A stretch of 64,000 nucleotides of DNA from Mesorhizobium waimense (GTDB lineage Bacteria > Pseudomonadota > Alphaproteobacteria > Rhizobiales > Rhizobiaceae), in NCBI RefSeq assembly GCF_003601975.1, contig NZ_QZWZ01000003.1:124001-188000 (forward strand). The letters run 5' to 3'. Made by a program: the position numbers and the translations under genes. Positions 26,492-35,042 of the stretch are shown piece by piece (positions within the stretch are counted from its first letter, which is position 1; every line of letters starts with the position of its first letter). A model generated the notes under the pieces. It had not been told where the DNA came from, did no database searches, and saw only the letters and a list, made by a program, of their open reading frames with translations.

Positions 26492-26820
26492 CCGACCCGC
26501 ATGACACGGTCCATCTGCTGCATGTCCTCGGCTATCTCTACGGGTGTCATGGGCAGGCAAAGCGGGGCGCAGCGTACCTGCTTATCGCTGCACAGCTCTC
26601 GCCGGGAAATGCCGGCGTGCTCAGGACATTGGCGCATCTGCTCATACTCGATGGCGAGGCGGAAAAGGCGCTGGCCACGATTGCCAGGCTGGAGACCTTG
26701 GAAGGAATGGACAACCCGGCGCTTGCATTGCTGAAGAGCCGCGCCTTGCTCGTGGCCGGGCGTAAGACAGAAGCACACAGTGCCTTAATCAGTTTCCTGT
26801 CGCAACGAGGCGTCGGATGA
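26488..26820 (+). CDS. TPR-containing T3SS accessory protein, SctY-like, probable CTG start
   Basis: An open frame of about 110 residues ends with TGA at 26818-26820, overlapping the sctV ATG. It reads as TPR helices: LLHVLGYLYGCHGQAKRGAA, YLLIAAQLSPGNAGVLRTLA, then NPALALLKSRALLVAGRKTE. This matches the small TPR protein (YscY/SctY, rhizobial y4yS-like) that precedes sctV. No ATG, GTG or TTG exists in frame before a GTG at 26617, which would remove the first repeats. A CTG at 26488, nine bases after GGAGG, fits best and overlaps the previous stop. Confidence 0.6.
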   Translation: MTDPHDTVHLLHVLGYLYGCHGQAKRGAAYLLIAAQLSPGNAGVLRTLAHLLILDGEAEKALATIARLETLEGMDNPALALLKSRALLVAGRKTEAHSALISFLSQRGVG

Positions 26821-28985
26821 CCTTGTCGGAGCGACTTCTGCAATTCCTTGCCAGGCTGTCACGCCGCAGCGATCTGGTCATTGCCGTCCTGATGCTCGTC
26901 GCGGTGGTGATGATGCTCATTCCGCTGCCGACGTTTCTCGTCGACATTCTCATCACCGCGAACATCGCCATCAGCGTGCTTATCCTGCTGGCTTCGTTTT
27001 ACGTTTCTCATCCACTCCAGTTCTCGTCGCTGCCGTCGGTCATCCTCATCGCCACCTTGTTCCGGCTGGCGATAACGATCACGACCACGCGACTGATCCT
27101 GCTCCAGGCAGACGCCGGCGAGATCATTACCGCGTTCGGCACCTTCGTCGTGGGCGGCAGCATCGCGGTCGGCCTCGTCATCTTCCTGATCATCACCGTC
27201 GCACAGTTCATCGTGGTTGCGCGGGGTGCGGAGCGCGTCGCTGAGGTCGCCGCGCGTTTCACGCTCGATGCGCTGCCGGGCAAGCAGATGAGCATCGATG
27301 CCGAGTTGCGCAACGGCGACATCGATCAGGCGGAGGCACGCCGTTTGCGCCAGCAGCTGGAGCGTGAGAGCCAGCTGTTCGGCGCGATGGACGGCGCCAT
27401 GAAATTCGTCAAAGGCGACGTCATCGCCGGCATCGTAATCATTCTGGTCAACCTGATCGGCGGTTTCGCGGTCGGAACGCTGCAGCACGATATGTCCGTG
27501 GGGGATGCGGCAGCGACCTACACCCTGCTCACCGTGGGCGACGGGCTGGTGGCGCAGATACCGGCGCTGCTCGTCGCCGTGGCCGCCGGCACGATGGTGA
27601 CGCGCGTCGGCAGCGCGGACGGAACGGGCGATCTTGGCCGGCAGATAACCAGCCAGCTCCTGCGGGACTCCCGGGCGCTCGGGCTCGCTGCGGTGATCAT
27701 GGTCGGCCTCGCCCTGGTGCCGGGCTTCCCTTCCATCGTGTTCCTGATCCTTGGTGCCTGCTTCGGAGCGGGCGCCTATGCAATCAATCGCCGCACCGCA
27801 AAGGAAGCCGAGTCCAAAGAGATCGGCCAGATCGCCGTGCACGAGCAACCGGAAAATGCCGCGTCGCTTTCAGCAATCCGCGCCGGAACGCTGCCTCCAT
27901 CCGACCGCGTCGTCGTACGCCTCGGAACCGAACTCGCACGCTCGATCCCGGAGCCCGAATTTGCCGCGCTCGCCGACGGCGTGCGCCGCGAACTCTTCGG
28001 CGATCTCGGCGTCGACGTTCCGGCCATTGGCATGCAGGTAGACGAGATGCTTTCACCACGAAGCATCCGCATCGATCTGGAGGGCGCACCAATCCTGGAT
28101 GCCGAAATTCCTGCCGACCGCGTTCTTGTCGAAGCGGACGCAACGCATCTCGAACTGCTCGAAGTAACTTACGAAAAAGGTGCTTCGATTGCCGGTCAGC
28201 GCAAATTCGTGTGGGTTGATGACAGCCAGATATCGGCACTGAAAGAAGCCGGTTTCGTCTTCTCCACACTGGCGGAAACAGCGGCCAAATGGACCGGAAA
28301 TGCGCTTCGGCTTTATGCCGGCCATTTCGTCGGGATCCAGGAGACGCGCAGGCTGCTGTCGGACATGGAACCGGACTATGCGGATCTGGTCAGACAGGCA
28401 CAGGAGATCGTGCCGTTGCAGAAGATCGCGGAAGTGCTTCGCCGGCTCGTCGGCGAGAACGTGCCGATCGGCAATCTGCGGCTGATCCTCGAAGCCCTGA
28501 TCGAATGGGGCCAACGCGAACAGGACGTCGTCCTGCTGACGGAATATGTCCGCACATCCTTGAAGCGCCAGATCAGCTTCCGCTCCGCCGGCCGCAACAA
28601 CATCATCGCAGCCTATGTCTTGCAGCGCTCGGCCGAGGATATCTTGCGAAACGCAGTGCAGAGCACATCGACCGGCACATTCCTGAACCTTTCGGACGAT
28701 GATGCGCAGGCTTTGGTCACCGAAATCGAGCGGGCGCTGTCGCAGAACTCCACCGACGTCTCGCCAGTCGTCCTCGCCGCGATGGATGTGCGCCGCCATA
28801 TGCGCAGCCTGCTCACGCACAATGCCATCGAGCTTCCGGTTCTGTCCTTCCAGGAACTCGCGCAGGAATTCAACGTCCAGCCATTGGCCACGATCGCCGG
28901 CCGCTCCGGCAGAGCCGGCGCGCGAAATGTCTCGCAGTCGCTGCCGTCGGCTCAGACGAAAGCCGGGCAAGAGGCTGCCTCATGA
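26817..28985 (+). CDS. sctV: Type III secretion export gate protein SctV
   Basis: SctV (RhcV/LcrD/FlhA family) forms the nonameric export gate with a cytoplasmic ring that binds chaperone-substrate complexes. The 722 residues include about eight transmembrane segments in the first 330. The FHIPEP-type loop reads AEVAARFTLDALPGKQMSIDAELRNG (residues 141-166, shown in part). A large cytoplasmic domain follows. The length is slightly above the usual 690-705. It overlaps the SctY-like gene by 4 bases. Confidence 0.96.
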   Translation: MTLSERLLQFLARLSRRSDLVIAVLMLVAVVMMLIPLPTFLVDILITANIAISVLILLASFYVSHPLQFSSLPSVILIATLFRLAITITTTRLILLQADAGEIITAFGTFVVGGSIAVGLVIFLIITVAQFIVVARGAERVAEVAARFTLDALPGKQMSIDAELRNGDIDQAEARRLRQQLERESQLFGAMDGAMKFVKGDVIAGIVIILVNLIGGFAVGTLQHDMSVGDAAATYTLLTVGDGLVAQIPALLVAVAAGTMVTRVGSADGTGDLGRQITSQLLRDSRALGLAAVIMVGLALVPGFPSIVFLILGACFGAGAYAINRRTAKEAESKEIGQIAVHEQPENAASLSAIRAGTLPPSDRVVVRLGTELARSIPEPEFAALADGVRRELFGDLGVDVPAIGMQVDEMLSPRSIRIDLEGAPILDAEIPADRVLVEADATHLELLEVTYEKGASIAGQRKFVWVDDSQISALKEAGFVFSTLAETAAKWTGNALRLYAGHFVGIQETRRLLSDMEPDYADLVRQAQEIVPLQKIAEVLRRLVGENVPIGNLRLILEALIEWGQREQDVVLLTEYVRTSLKRQISFRSAGRNNIIAAYVLQRSAEDILRNAVQSTSTGTFLNLSDDDAQALVTEIERALSQNSTDVSPVVLAAMDVRRHMRSLLTHNAIELPVLSFQELAQEFNVQPLATIAGRSGRAGARNVSQSLPSAQTKAGQEAAS

Positions 28986-29042
28986 CGCCAGGCGGACGGA
29001 GGGGGACAGTTGGGGAATTCAAATGCTCAGGAGAGGAACGGC

Positions 29043-30401
29043 ATGACAATCCACGATACCGCAGCAGGCGTTCGGTCCGCCGCTTTCGCAGGGCGGACGG
29101 ATATGCGCTGGCTCGCTATCGCGACGGTCGGCTTCTTGCTGGCGTTTTTGTTTACACCTGCAGACGCGACGGCACAGAACGCATCGCCATTGCCGAGCAA
29201 GCCATCGCTCGACTTGCCGGTCGGGCAAGGACGCTTGCTGCGGTTCAATGAACCGGTCGAATCCGTCCTGGTTGCGGACACCACGATTGCAGACCTGCAG
29301 GTCGTGTCGCCGAGCATGGTCTATGTCTTCGGCCTCAAACCCGGCCTGACCAACCTCATTGCAGTCACCGCCGATGAGCGGATCGAAGCAACGGCCCAGT
29401 TCCGCGTCACGCCCGACATCACGCCTGCCAATGAAGCCAAGCGTGCAATGCAGCCGAACTCGGCGACAAATCTCCACATTTTCGGAACCCGCATCGTTAC
29501 CACAGGCGAGGCACGAGGCGTCGATGAGGCAACGGATATGGACAATGTCGCCCGGACCTTCTCGCCGCCGGAACAGCCGCCGCTGAACAATATGACGGTG
29601 CAGGGCTCGCAGCAGGTCAATATCCGGGTTCGCTTCGCCGAGGTCTCACGCACGGAGTTGCAGTCATACGGCGTCGACTGGTCGGTCGGATACAGGAGCG
29701 GCGGCTTCGAATTCAACATGTTCCAGGACAATGGCGTGCCCTCGGGCAACGGCAATTTCGGCTTGAACCTGGATCAGGCGCACGGCATCAACTTCGACAT
29801 TCTGGTCGAAGCGCTGCAACGCAATGGCGTCGTCAAGATACTGGCCGAGCCGAATCTGACGGCGGTGACCGGTCAGACGGCAAGCTTTCTCGCCGGCGGC
29901 GAAATTCCGGTTCCGATTCCGCAAGGAACCGACGGCGTCACCGTCCAGTACAAGCCTTTTGGCGTTTCGCTCGGGTTCACCCCGACGCTGATCGGCCGCA
30001 ATCGCATCGCGCTGCATGTCCAGCCGGAAGTCAGTTCCTTGTCGGAGACCGGGTCGGTAAGTGCCAACGGCTTCGCCATGCCAAGCTTCATCGTGCGCAG
30101 GGCCGACACCACGGTCGAAGTGGCGAGTGGTCAGACCTTTGCGATCGCGGGCCTTTTCCAGCAGCGGACCTCGCGCAATCTGGAGAAATTTCCGGTTCTC
30201 GGCGATGTGCCCGTGCTTGGCCCGCTCTTTCAATCGCAGCGTTTCCAGCACGAAGAGACCGAACTGGTTATCCTGATCACACCCTATCTGGTCGCGCCGG
30301 TGCGCGACAGCCTCGCCACGCCGCTCGATCGTCCGGCAGCCAAGCGTGCCAGTCGCAAGCACGCCAATGACGCGTCGGCGACGGGTCTGATCATCAAGTA
30401 G
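29043..30401 (+). CDS. CpaC/RcpA-like secretin of the T3SS (RhcC2 position)
   Basis: This 452-residue protein forms the outer-membrane pore. It has a signal peptide (from MRWLAIATVGFLLAFLF), then a pilus-assembly N-terminal domain typical of Tad secretins (LPVGQGRLLRFNEPVESVLV). A central N1-like module precedes the secretin domain (VKILAEPNLTAVTGQTASFL, GGEIPVP, FGVSLGFTPT, ending with VPVLGPLFQSQRFQHEETEL and VILITPYLVAP). These blocks resemble CpaC of Tad pili more than enteric SctC. The start at 29043 is preceded by GGAGAGG. A TTG at 29010 is an unlikely alternative. Confidence 0.88.
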   Translation: MTIHDTAAGVRSAAFAGRTDMRWLAIATVGFLLAFLFTPADATAQNASPLPSKPSLDLPVGQGRLLRFNEPVESVLVADTTIADLQVVSPSMVYVFGLKPGLTNLIAVTADERIEATAQFRVTPDITPANEAKRAMQPNSATNLHIFGTRIVTTGEARGVDEATDMDNVARTFSPPEQPPLNNMTVQGSQQVNIRVRFAEVSRTELQSYGVDWSVGYRSGGFEFNMFQDNGVPSGNGNFGLNLDQAHGINFDILVEALQRNGVVKILAEPNLTAVTGQTASFLAGGEIPVPIPQGTDGVTVQYKPFGVSLGFTPTLIGRNRIALHVQPEVSSLSETGSVSANGFAMPSFIVRRADTTVEVASGQTFAIAGLFQQRTSRNLEKFPVLGDVPVLGPLFQSQRFQHEETELVILITPYLVAPVRDSLATPLDRPAAKRASRKHANDASATGLIIK

Positions 30402-30415
30402 TGGGGGAAACGACC

Positions 30416-30865
30416 ATGACACTGCGCATCGCCCTTTGCTCCGTTCTTCCAGCTCTGTTTCTGGCCGGCTGTGTGAACAGCCCGCAACAGCGGCAGGATT
30501 ATTCTCCCGGCTACAGCTATGTTTCGACAGATACGGGCGGCTCCGAGAAGGGGGTCGGCGGCTCCGTCCTTGCTCCCAACGCATGTCTGGCCGAACCGGC
30601 CGATGACGACAATTCTGCCGCCAGGACCGATCTGACAATCGTCTCCGGCGTCGGCTCCCACCTGCCGCCCGGCTGCGCCAATGCCTACAATCTTCAGCGC
30701 ATGGCCGAAAGCCAGCGTGACCTCGTCGAGGGCCAGCGCATGGGGCCGGCGGCAGCAGCACCCACGGCACGTGCGGCCCGTCGTTACCTCGACGGCGAAG
30801 AGGCTCCGACAGGCGGAGCCAACAGCGCGCCGTCGACGCCGCAAACGACGCTCCCGGTCGAGTGA
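30416..30865 (+). CDS. CpaD-like outer-membrane lipoprotein
   Basis: The 149-residue protein has a lipoprotein signal with lipobox LAGC near residues 15-18. The late motif SHLPPGCANAYNLQRMAE, then PTARAARRYLDG resembles the GCANA..NL block of CpaD/RcpB proteins of Tad pili. It directly follows the CpaC-like secretin (14 bases), the same pairing as in Tad loci. Here it presumably assists assembly or stability of the secretin. The ATG at 30416 is chosen for its position before the signal and the upstream GGGGGAA. Confidence 0.7.
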   Translation: MTLRIALCSVLPALFLAGCVNSPQQRQDYSPGYSYVSTDTGGSEKGVGGSVLAPNACLAEPADDDNSAARTDLTIVSGVGSHLPPGCANAYNLQRMAESQRDLVEGQRMGPAAAAPTARAARRYLDGEEAPTGGANSAPSTPQTTLPVE

Positions 30866-30951
30866 GCCGATGCGGCAATCGCTCGCGTAGCACTGCTCTA
30901 CGCGTCGGGCCTGGCGGAAGACCGCTTCAGGGTTTCCGCTGCTCCGATCCA

Positions 30952-31057
30952 CTAGAGCTGTTCATCGTTTCACGGAAACGCAGAACCGCTCTATCTTTTT
31001 GTTTTGACGCAATTCCGGACGGAAAACCGTTTCACACTTTTCCTGGAATTGCTCTAG
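30952..31057. repeat. RIME-like rhizobial intergenic mosaic element
   Basis: The element begins CTAGAGC and ends GAATTGCTCTAG. It contains two imperfect palindromic halves, TTTCACGGAAACGC and GACGGAAAACCGTTTCACAC, of a type known to me as dispersed intergenic repeats in rhizobia and Brucella relatives. It lies between the convergent CpaD-like and TadD-like genes. Its right end supplies the TAG stop codon of the TadD-like gene (31054-31056). Confidence 0.7.
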
Positions 31058-31860
31058 CCGAGGATGGAGCCGAGTGCTTTCGCTTTGGCCTGGGTACTGC
31101 CTTTCGACCGGATGGTCCTGGCACGCGCAAGCAAGGTGGCAACCTCCTTGGTCGTCAGGCCAATGGGCGGCGAGGCCCTGACCTGATCGGCCTGGCCGAG
31201 AAGTCCGTAGACCATCACCAGATTGCGCTTGTGGTGCAATTGCGCGCCAGGTGCGGCGGCAATCTTCTGGACCAGCGGCAATGCCGTGGCGGAATTGTCT
31301 TCAAGCGCTGCCGCCAGCGCCATGTTGGTCTCGACGTCGAGATCGCCCGGCGCAAGTTTCAACGCCTGGGCGAACGTCGTCTGCGCCTCCCCTGTCTGGC
31401 CAGCAAATGTCTGCGCCACGCCCAGACGATTGTAGGCGCTGCTGGTATTGACCAGCGGCGCGGCCTGCGCGAGCGCGCGCATGCCGGCATCGATATCGCC
31501 CGCCTCTATCATCGCCGAGCCAAGCCCGAGCATTGCCCCGCCATCATTGGGCGCTTTTGCGAGCGCGCCCTGATAGGCTTTGGCAGCGTCTGCGGGATAG
31601 CCCGCCTTCATATAGGCGTCGCCCGCCTTGACGAACGCGATCGGCTTGGCGTCCGGCATCGCTGCCGCGCGCTGGTAGAGCGCGATTGCGGTGTCACTTT
31701 CTCCGCGCGCATCAATATCGTCGGCAAGCTTGATCAGTCGCTCGGATTGCGAGGACGGGCCCTGGGCCTTCGCCTGCACAGAGCCAGTTTTGCTCGTCTG
31801 GCAACCGGTCAGCGCCAGCATGATGATGACGACTGGCAAGAATACGACATGCAACCGCAT
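31054..31860 (-). CDS. TadD-like TPR lipoprotein
   Basis: The 268-residue protein has a lipoprotein signal (LPVVIIMLALTGCQ) followed by about five TPR units from residue 40 to 240, for example AFVKAGDAYMKAGYPADAAK and AYNRLGVAQTFAGQTGEAQT. Tad loci carry a TPR lipoprotein (TadD) that acts as the pilotin/assembly factor of the secretin, and its place beside CpaC- and CpaD-like genes suggests the same job here. AGAGG lies five bases before the ATG at 31860. It is divergent from sctU. Confidence 0.78.
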   Translation of the reverse strand: MRLHVVFLPVVIIMLALTGCQTSKTGSVQAKAQGPSSQSERLIKLADDIDARGESDTAIALYQRAAAMPDAKPIAFVKAGDAYMKAGYPADAAKAYQGALAKAPNDGGAMLGLGSAMIEAGDIDAGMRALAQAAPLVNTSSAYNRLGVAQTFAGQTGEAQTTFAQALKLAPGDLDVETNMALAAALEDNSATALPLVQKIAAAPGAQLHHKRNLVMVYGLLGQADQVRASPPIGLTTKEVATLLARARTIRSKGSTQAKAKALGSILG

Positions 31861-31944
31861 ATCCACCTCTCGGTATTCAAGCCCGCCCCACCTTACACAG
31901 AGCGTCGGCCGACTGGAACCACAACAGTGCGATAAGATTGCAAC

Positions 31945-32985
31945 ATGGCCGAAGAAGCTGAGGAAAAGAAATTACCGGCGTCCGACAAGAAGCTTCGTGA
32001 CGCCCGCCGCAAGGGCCAGGTTCCGCAGAGCCGCGACCTGACCTCTGGCTTCACTTTTTTCGCAGCGCTCGCCTATGTCTATTTTTCCTGGCCGATGCTG
32101 TTCAAGCACTTTTCGGAACTCGTGCAGACCGTGACGGCGCCCGGCGGCTCGTTCGCGGAGGTCAGCCTGCGGGCCATCCGCCATTCATTCTCGTTGCTGA
32201 TGCTTGCCACATTGCCACTGGTCGGGATCGTTGTCGTTCTCACCGTGGCCTTCGGCATGCTGGGGACGTTCGGGCCGGTCTTCTCGTTTGAGCCGCTGAA
32301 GCCGCAGTTCGATCACATAAACCCGGCGAAGGGCCTTCAGAAGATCCTGTCGCTGCGCAACGTCATCGAGTTCACCAAGGGCCTGATCAAGGTGGTGCTG
32401 CTGGCAAGCCTCTTCGTCTTCATCTTGATCGCGTGGCTGCAGCCGCTCTTCGATGCGCCAGGCTGCGGTCCGTCATGCCTGGAGCCTATCATCAAGGCGG
32501 TGCTGACACCTCTTGGCATCGCCGCCGCCCTGGCCTTTGTCGCCATCGGCGTGATCGATGTTCCACTTCAGCGCTGGCTGTTCCTTCGCGACATGCGTAT
32601 GACAACGACCGAATACAAGCGTGAGCACAAGGATCTCGAGGGGGATCCCTTGATCCGCCATGAACAGCAGCGGCAGCGGCGCGAAGCGGTGGTGCAACCC
32701 GCGAAGCTGGGCGTGAAAAATGCGGTCATCGTGTTCGTGTCCGGCGACCGTGCCGTGGCGTTGCGCTACGTCAAGGGCGAAACGCCGGTGCCGACGGTCG
32801 TCGGCAAAGGCCAGGGCCGCGCAGCCGACGAGATAACAACGCAAGCGCGCCAGGCAGGTATTCCCATAGTCGAGGACGCTGCCGTCGCCGAAACACTCTT
32901 TGAGGATGCGAACACCGGATCCTATATCGGCCAGCAGATGTTTTCGCCGGTCGTTCGCCATCTCGTCCGACACGGCCTCACTTGA
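31945..32985 (+). CDS. sctU: Type III secretion switch protein SctU lacking the NPTH motif
   Basis: SctU (RhcU/YscU/FlhB family) has four transmembrane helices (within residues about 28-215) and a cytoplasmic domain that normally self-cleaves at Asn-Pro-Thr-His to switch substrates. The family features are present: EEKKLPASDKKLRDARRKGQ, TTTEYKREHKDLEGDPLIR, AVALRYVKGETPVPTVVGKG and GIPIVEDAAVAETLF. At the cleavage site the sequence is VFVSGDRAVALRY (S266-G267-D268-R269), with NPTH gone and one residue fewer. The gene stands apart from the sctRST operon, after a divergent promoter region shared with the TadD-like gene. Confidence 0.93.
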   Translation: MAEEAEEKKLPASDKKLRDARRKGQVPQSRDLTSGFTFFAALAYVYFSWPMLFKHFSELVQTVTAPGGSFAEVSLRAIRHSFSLLMLATLPLVGIVVVLTVAFGMLGTFGPVFSFEPLKPQFDHINPAKGLQKILSLRNVIEFTKGLIKVVLLASLFVFILIAWLQPLFDAPGCGPSCLEPIIKAVLTPLGIAAALAFVAIGVIDVPLQRWLFLRDMRMTTTEYKREHKDLEGDPLIRHEQQRQRREAVVQPAKLGVKNAVIVFVSGDRAVALRYVKGETPVPTVVGKGQGRAADEITTQARQAGIPIVEDAAVAETLFEDANTGSYIGQQMFSPVVRHLVRHGLT

Positions 32986-33090
32986 GGCGAAGATTCGCGG
33001 TCGTGCTTCAGTTCCCGATGTGGCAGCGAACCTTGATGCGAACGCGTGTGCGAGGCTGGCGCCGCGATCCGCGTCTTGCAGCACTCGCCT

Positions 33091-33345
33091 TTATCCTTGC
33101 CAGAAGGGCTTGGCGAGCTCTGCCTCGACCTGTCGTTTCGTCAGACCGATATCGTCGATCAAATGCGGATTGTCCTTCGACATTTGCTCAAGTTCCCAGC
33201 GAAAGCGTATCCGCTCGCGCCAGGTCCGATCGCGCCAGGTCGCGATAATGCTTCGCAGGGTCGTCAGGCGCCGACGCGACGCCGGCCCCACAGACGTTCC
33301 CGGCCGCGCTGCCTGATGCGGGGCCGACGCAAGGATATTGTTCAT
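33091..33345 (-). CDS. DUF1127-domain small protein
   Basis: The 84-residue protein ends in a DUF1127 domain (about residues 40-83: WRERIRFRWELEQMSKDNPH, then LIDDIGLTKRQVEAELAKPFW). This Arg-rich helical domain is common in alphaproteobacteria and, in some small proteins, is linked to RNA binding and phosphate or stress responses. GGAGG lies five bases before the ATG at 33345, which decides the start over longer frames. Confidence 0.85.
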   Translation of the reverse strand: MNNILASAPHQAARPGTSVGPASRRRLTTLRSIIATWRDRTWRERIRFRWELEQMSKDNPHLIDDIGLTKRQVEAELAKPFWQG

Positions 33346-33472
33346 GGCAACCTCCATATCGTTTGAGGGTCCGGGGACCCCCCACCTGAAAGAGGTTGAA
33401 TTCTGCAGGATACGAACAGCGTCGTAATTAAGCCCTCCCAAATAGTTCTCAAAACTTCCAAACGGGCTATAG

Positions 33473-34990
33473 ATGCGCCGTATGCAGGGATCGCGCTTTG
33501 CCTTTGGTCCGTTCGTGCTTGATTCCGACGCGGGAACGCTGCTTCGGAACGATGTCCCCGTTGCCGTTGGCTACCGCGGGCTAAAGCTGCTTGCGGCGCT
33601 CGTCGGACGGCCCGGCGAAATCCTGGGCAAGGCCGAGTTGATGGACGCGGCGTGGCCGAGCACGGCCGTCGAGGAAGGCAACCTCACCGTCCAGATCGCA
33701 CAGCTGCGCAAGCTGCTTGGTCCGCCCGCCGACGGGGGTGAGTGGATCTCCACGGTTCCGCGCGTCGGCTACCGCTTCACGGGGGCGATCGAACAGCTCG
33801 GTGGCGCGAAGCGAAAACCTTTGCCGCTGCCCGACAAACCATCGATAGCCGTGCTGCCCTTCGTGAATTTCAGCAATGATCCCGAGCAGGACTCCTTCGC
33901 GGATGGGTTGACCGAAGACCTGATCACCGATCTGTCCAGGATCTCCGGCCTGTTCGTCATCGCGCGCAACTCGACCTTTGCCTACAAGGGAAAAGCGATG
34001 GACGTGCGCGAGATCGCTGAGGACCTTGGCGTGCGCTACCTGCTGGAAGGCAGCGCAAGACGCGCCGCGGGGCGCGTGCGCATCAACGCCCAGCTGGTCG
34101 ACGCGGCGAGTGGTGAACATCTATGGGCGGAACGCTTCGATCGCAGCCTGGAGGATATCTTTGCCGTTCAGGACGAGGTGACGGCCAAGATCGTGGAGGC
34201 GTTGCTCGGCCGGCTGCGCGCGCCGCCGCCGCGCAATCGACCCAAAAATCTCGAGGCTTACGATCTCTGCGTGCGGGCGCGCAAGCTGATCGATGATTCG
34301 CCGCAGACGGCGCGGGAAGCGCATCTGATGCTAACCCGCGCGGTGGCGCTCGATCCGGAATACGCCGAGGCCTATCGATGGCTTGCCATGAACCACTGGA
34401 TGGGATGGGTGCATTGGGGCGAACCCATCGAACCTAACCGTAGCGTTGCTTTGGAACTGGCGCGCAAAGCTGTGGCGATCGATCCCAACGATGCTGGCTG
34501 CCATTGGGTGCTGGCCAACCTACTTGCCTATGAGCGCAGCTTCGCCGAGGCGGACGCGGAATTCGCCAAGGCGTTCGAGCTCGACCCGAACGAGGCCGAC
34601 GCCTGGGCGACATTATCCGACATCGCGGTCTTGGCCGGGCGGGTCGAGGAGGGTCTTGAGCACATTCGCAAGGCGTTCCGGCTGAATCCGTTTCCGCCAA
34701 GCTGGTACTATCTGACGCTCGGCGCGGCGCAATATGCGGCCGGCGAATACAAAGCCGCTGTCGAGACACTGCGCAGGGACGAGACTTATCGAACAAGCTC
34801 ACGCCGTTTCCTGGCGGCAAGCCTTGCCCAACTCGGCCGACTCGACGAGGCGCGTGCAGAGGTTGAGATGTTCCTCGTCAGCAACCCGCATTTCACAACC
34901 CGCCACTGGGTCATGACGGAACCTTTCCGCGATGCTGCGACGCTTGAGCATTTCATCGATGGCTTCCGCAAGGCCGGCCTTCCGGAGTGA
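33473..34990 (+). CDS. Winged-helix regulator with TolB-like domain and TPRs
   Basis: The 505-residue protein has an OmpR/CadC-type winged-helix DNA-binding domain (about residues 1-105, ending ISTVPRVGYRFTG). A TolB/FlgO-like N-terminal domain follows (PSIAVLPFVNFSNDPEQDSF, about 122-260), then TPRs to the C-terminus. There is no obvious transmembrane helix. The architecture matches the widespread rhizobial 'adenylate cyclase-like' regulators and is reminiscent of HilA-type T3SS regulators. It lies close to sctU, but a link with the T3SS is only positional. Confidence 0.85.
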   Translation: MRRMQGSRFAFGPFVLDSDAGTLLRNDVPVAVGYRGLKLLAALVGRPGEILGKAELMDAAWPSTAVEEGNLTVQIAQLRKLLGPPADGGEWISTVPRVGYRFTGAIEQLGGAKRKPLPLPDKPSIAVLPFVNFSNDPEQDSFADGLTEDLITDLSRISGLFVIARNSTFAYKGKAMDVREIAEDLGVRYLLEGSARRAAGRVRINAQLVDAASGEHLWAERFDRSLEDIFAVQDEVTAKIVEALLGRLRAPPPRNRPKNLEAYDLCVRARKLIDDSPQTAREAHLMLTRAVALDPEYAEAYRWLAMNHWMGWVHWGEPIEPNRSVALELARKAVAIDPNDAGCHWVLANLLAYERSFAEADAEFAKAFELDPNEADAWATLSDIAVLAGRVEEGLEHIRKAFRLNPFPPSWYYLTLGAAQYAAGEYKAAVETLRRDETYRTSSRRFLAASLAQLGRLDEARAEVEMFLVSNPHFTTRHWVMTEPFRDAATLEHFIDGFRKAGLPE

Positions 34991-35042
34991 CGTGCCGGCG
35001 TGATCTTCCAAACGACTATCCGAAAGCTGTCATGCGTGCGGC

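Noticed and set aside
32000..33090. NPTH motif elsewhere in SctU or on a separate fragment
   Set aside because: All frames around 32690-32790 were read; no Asn-Pro-Thr-His occurs, so the absence is not a simple frameshift.
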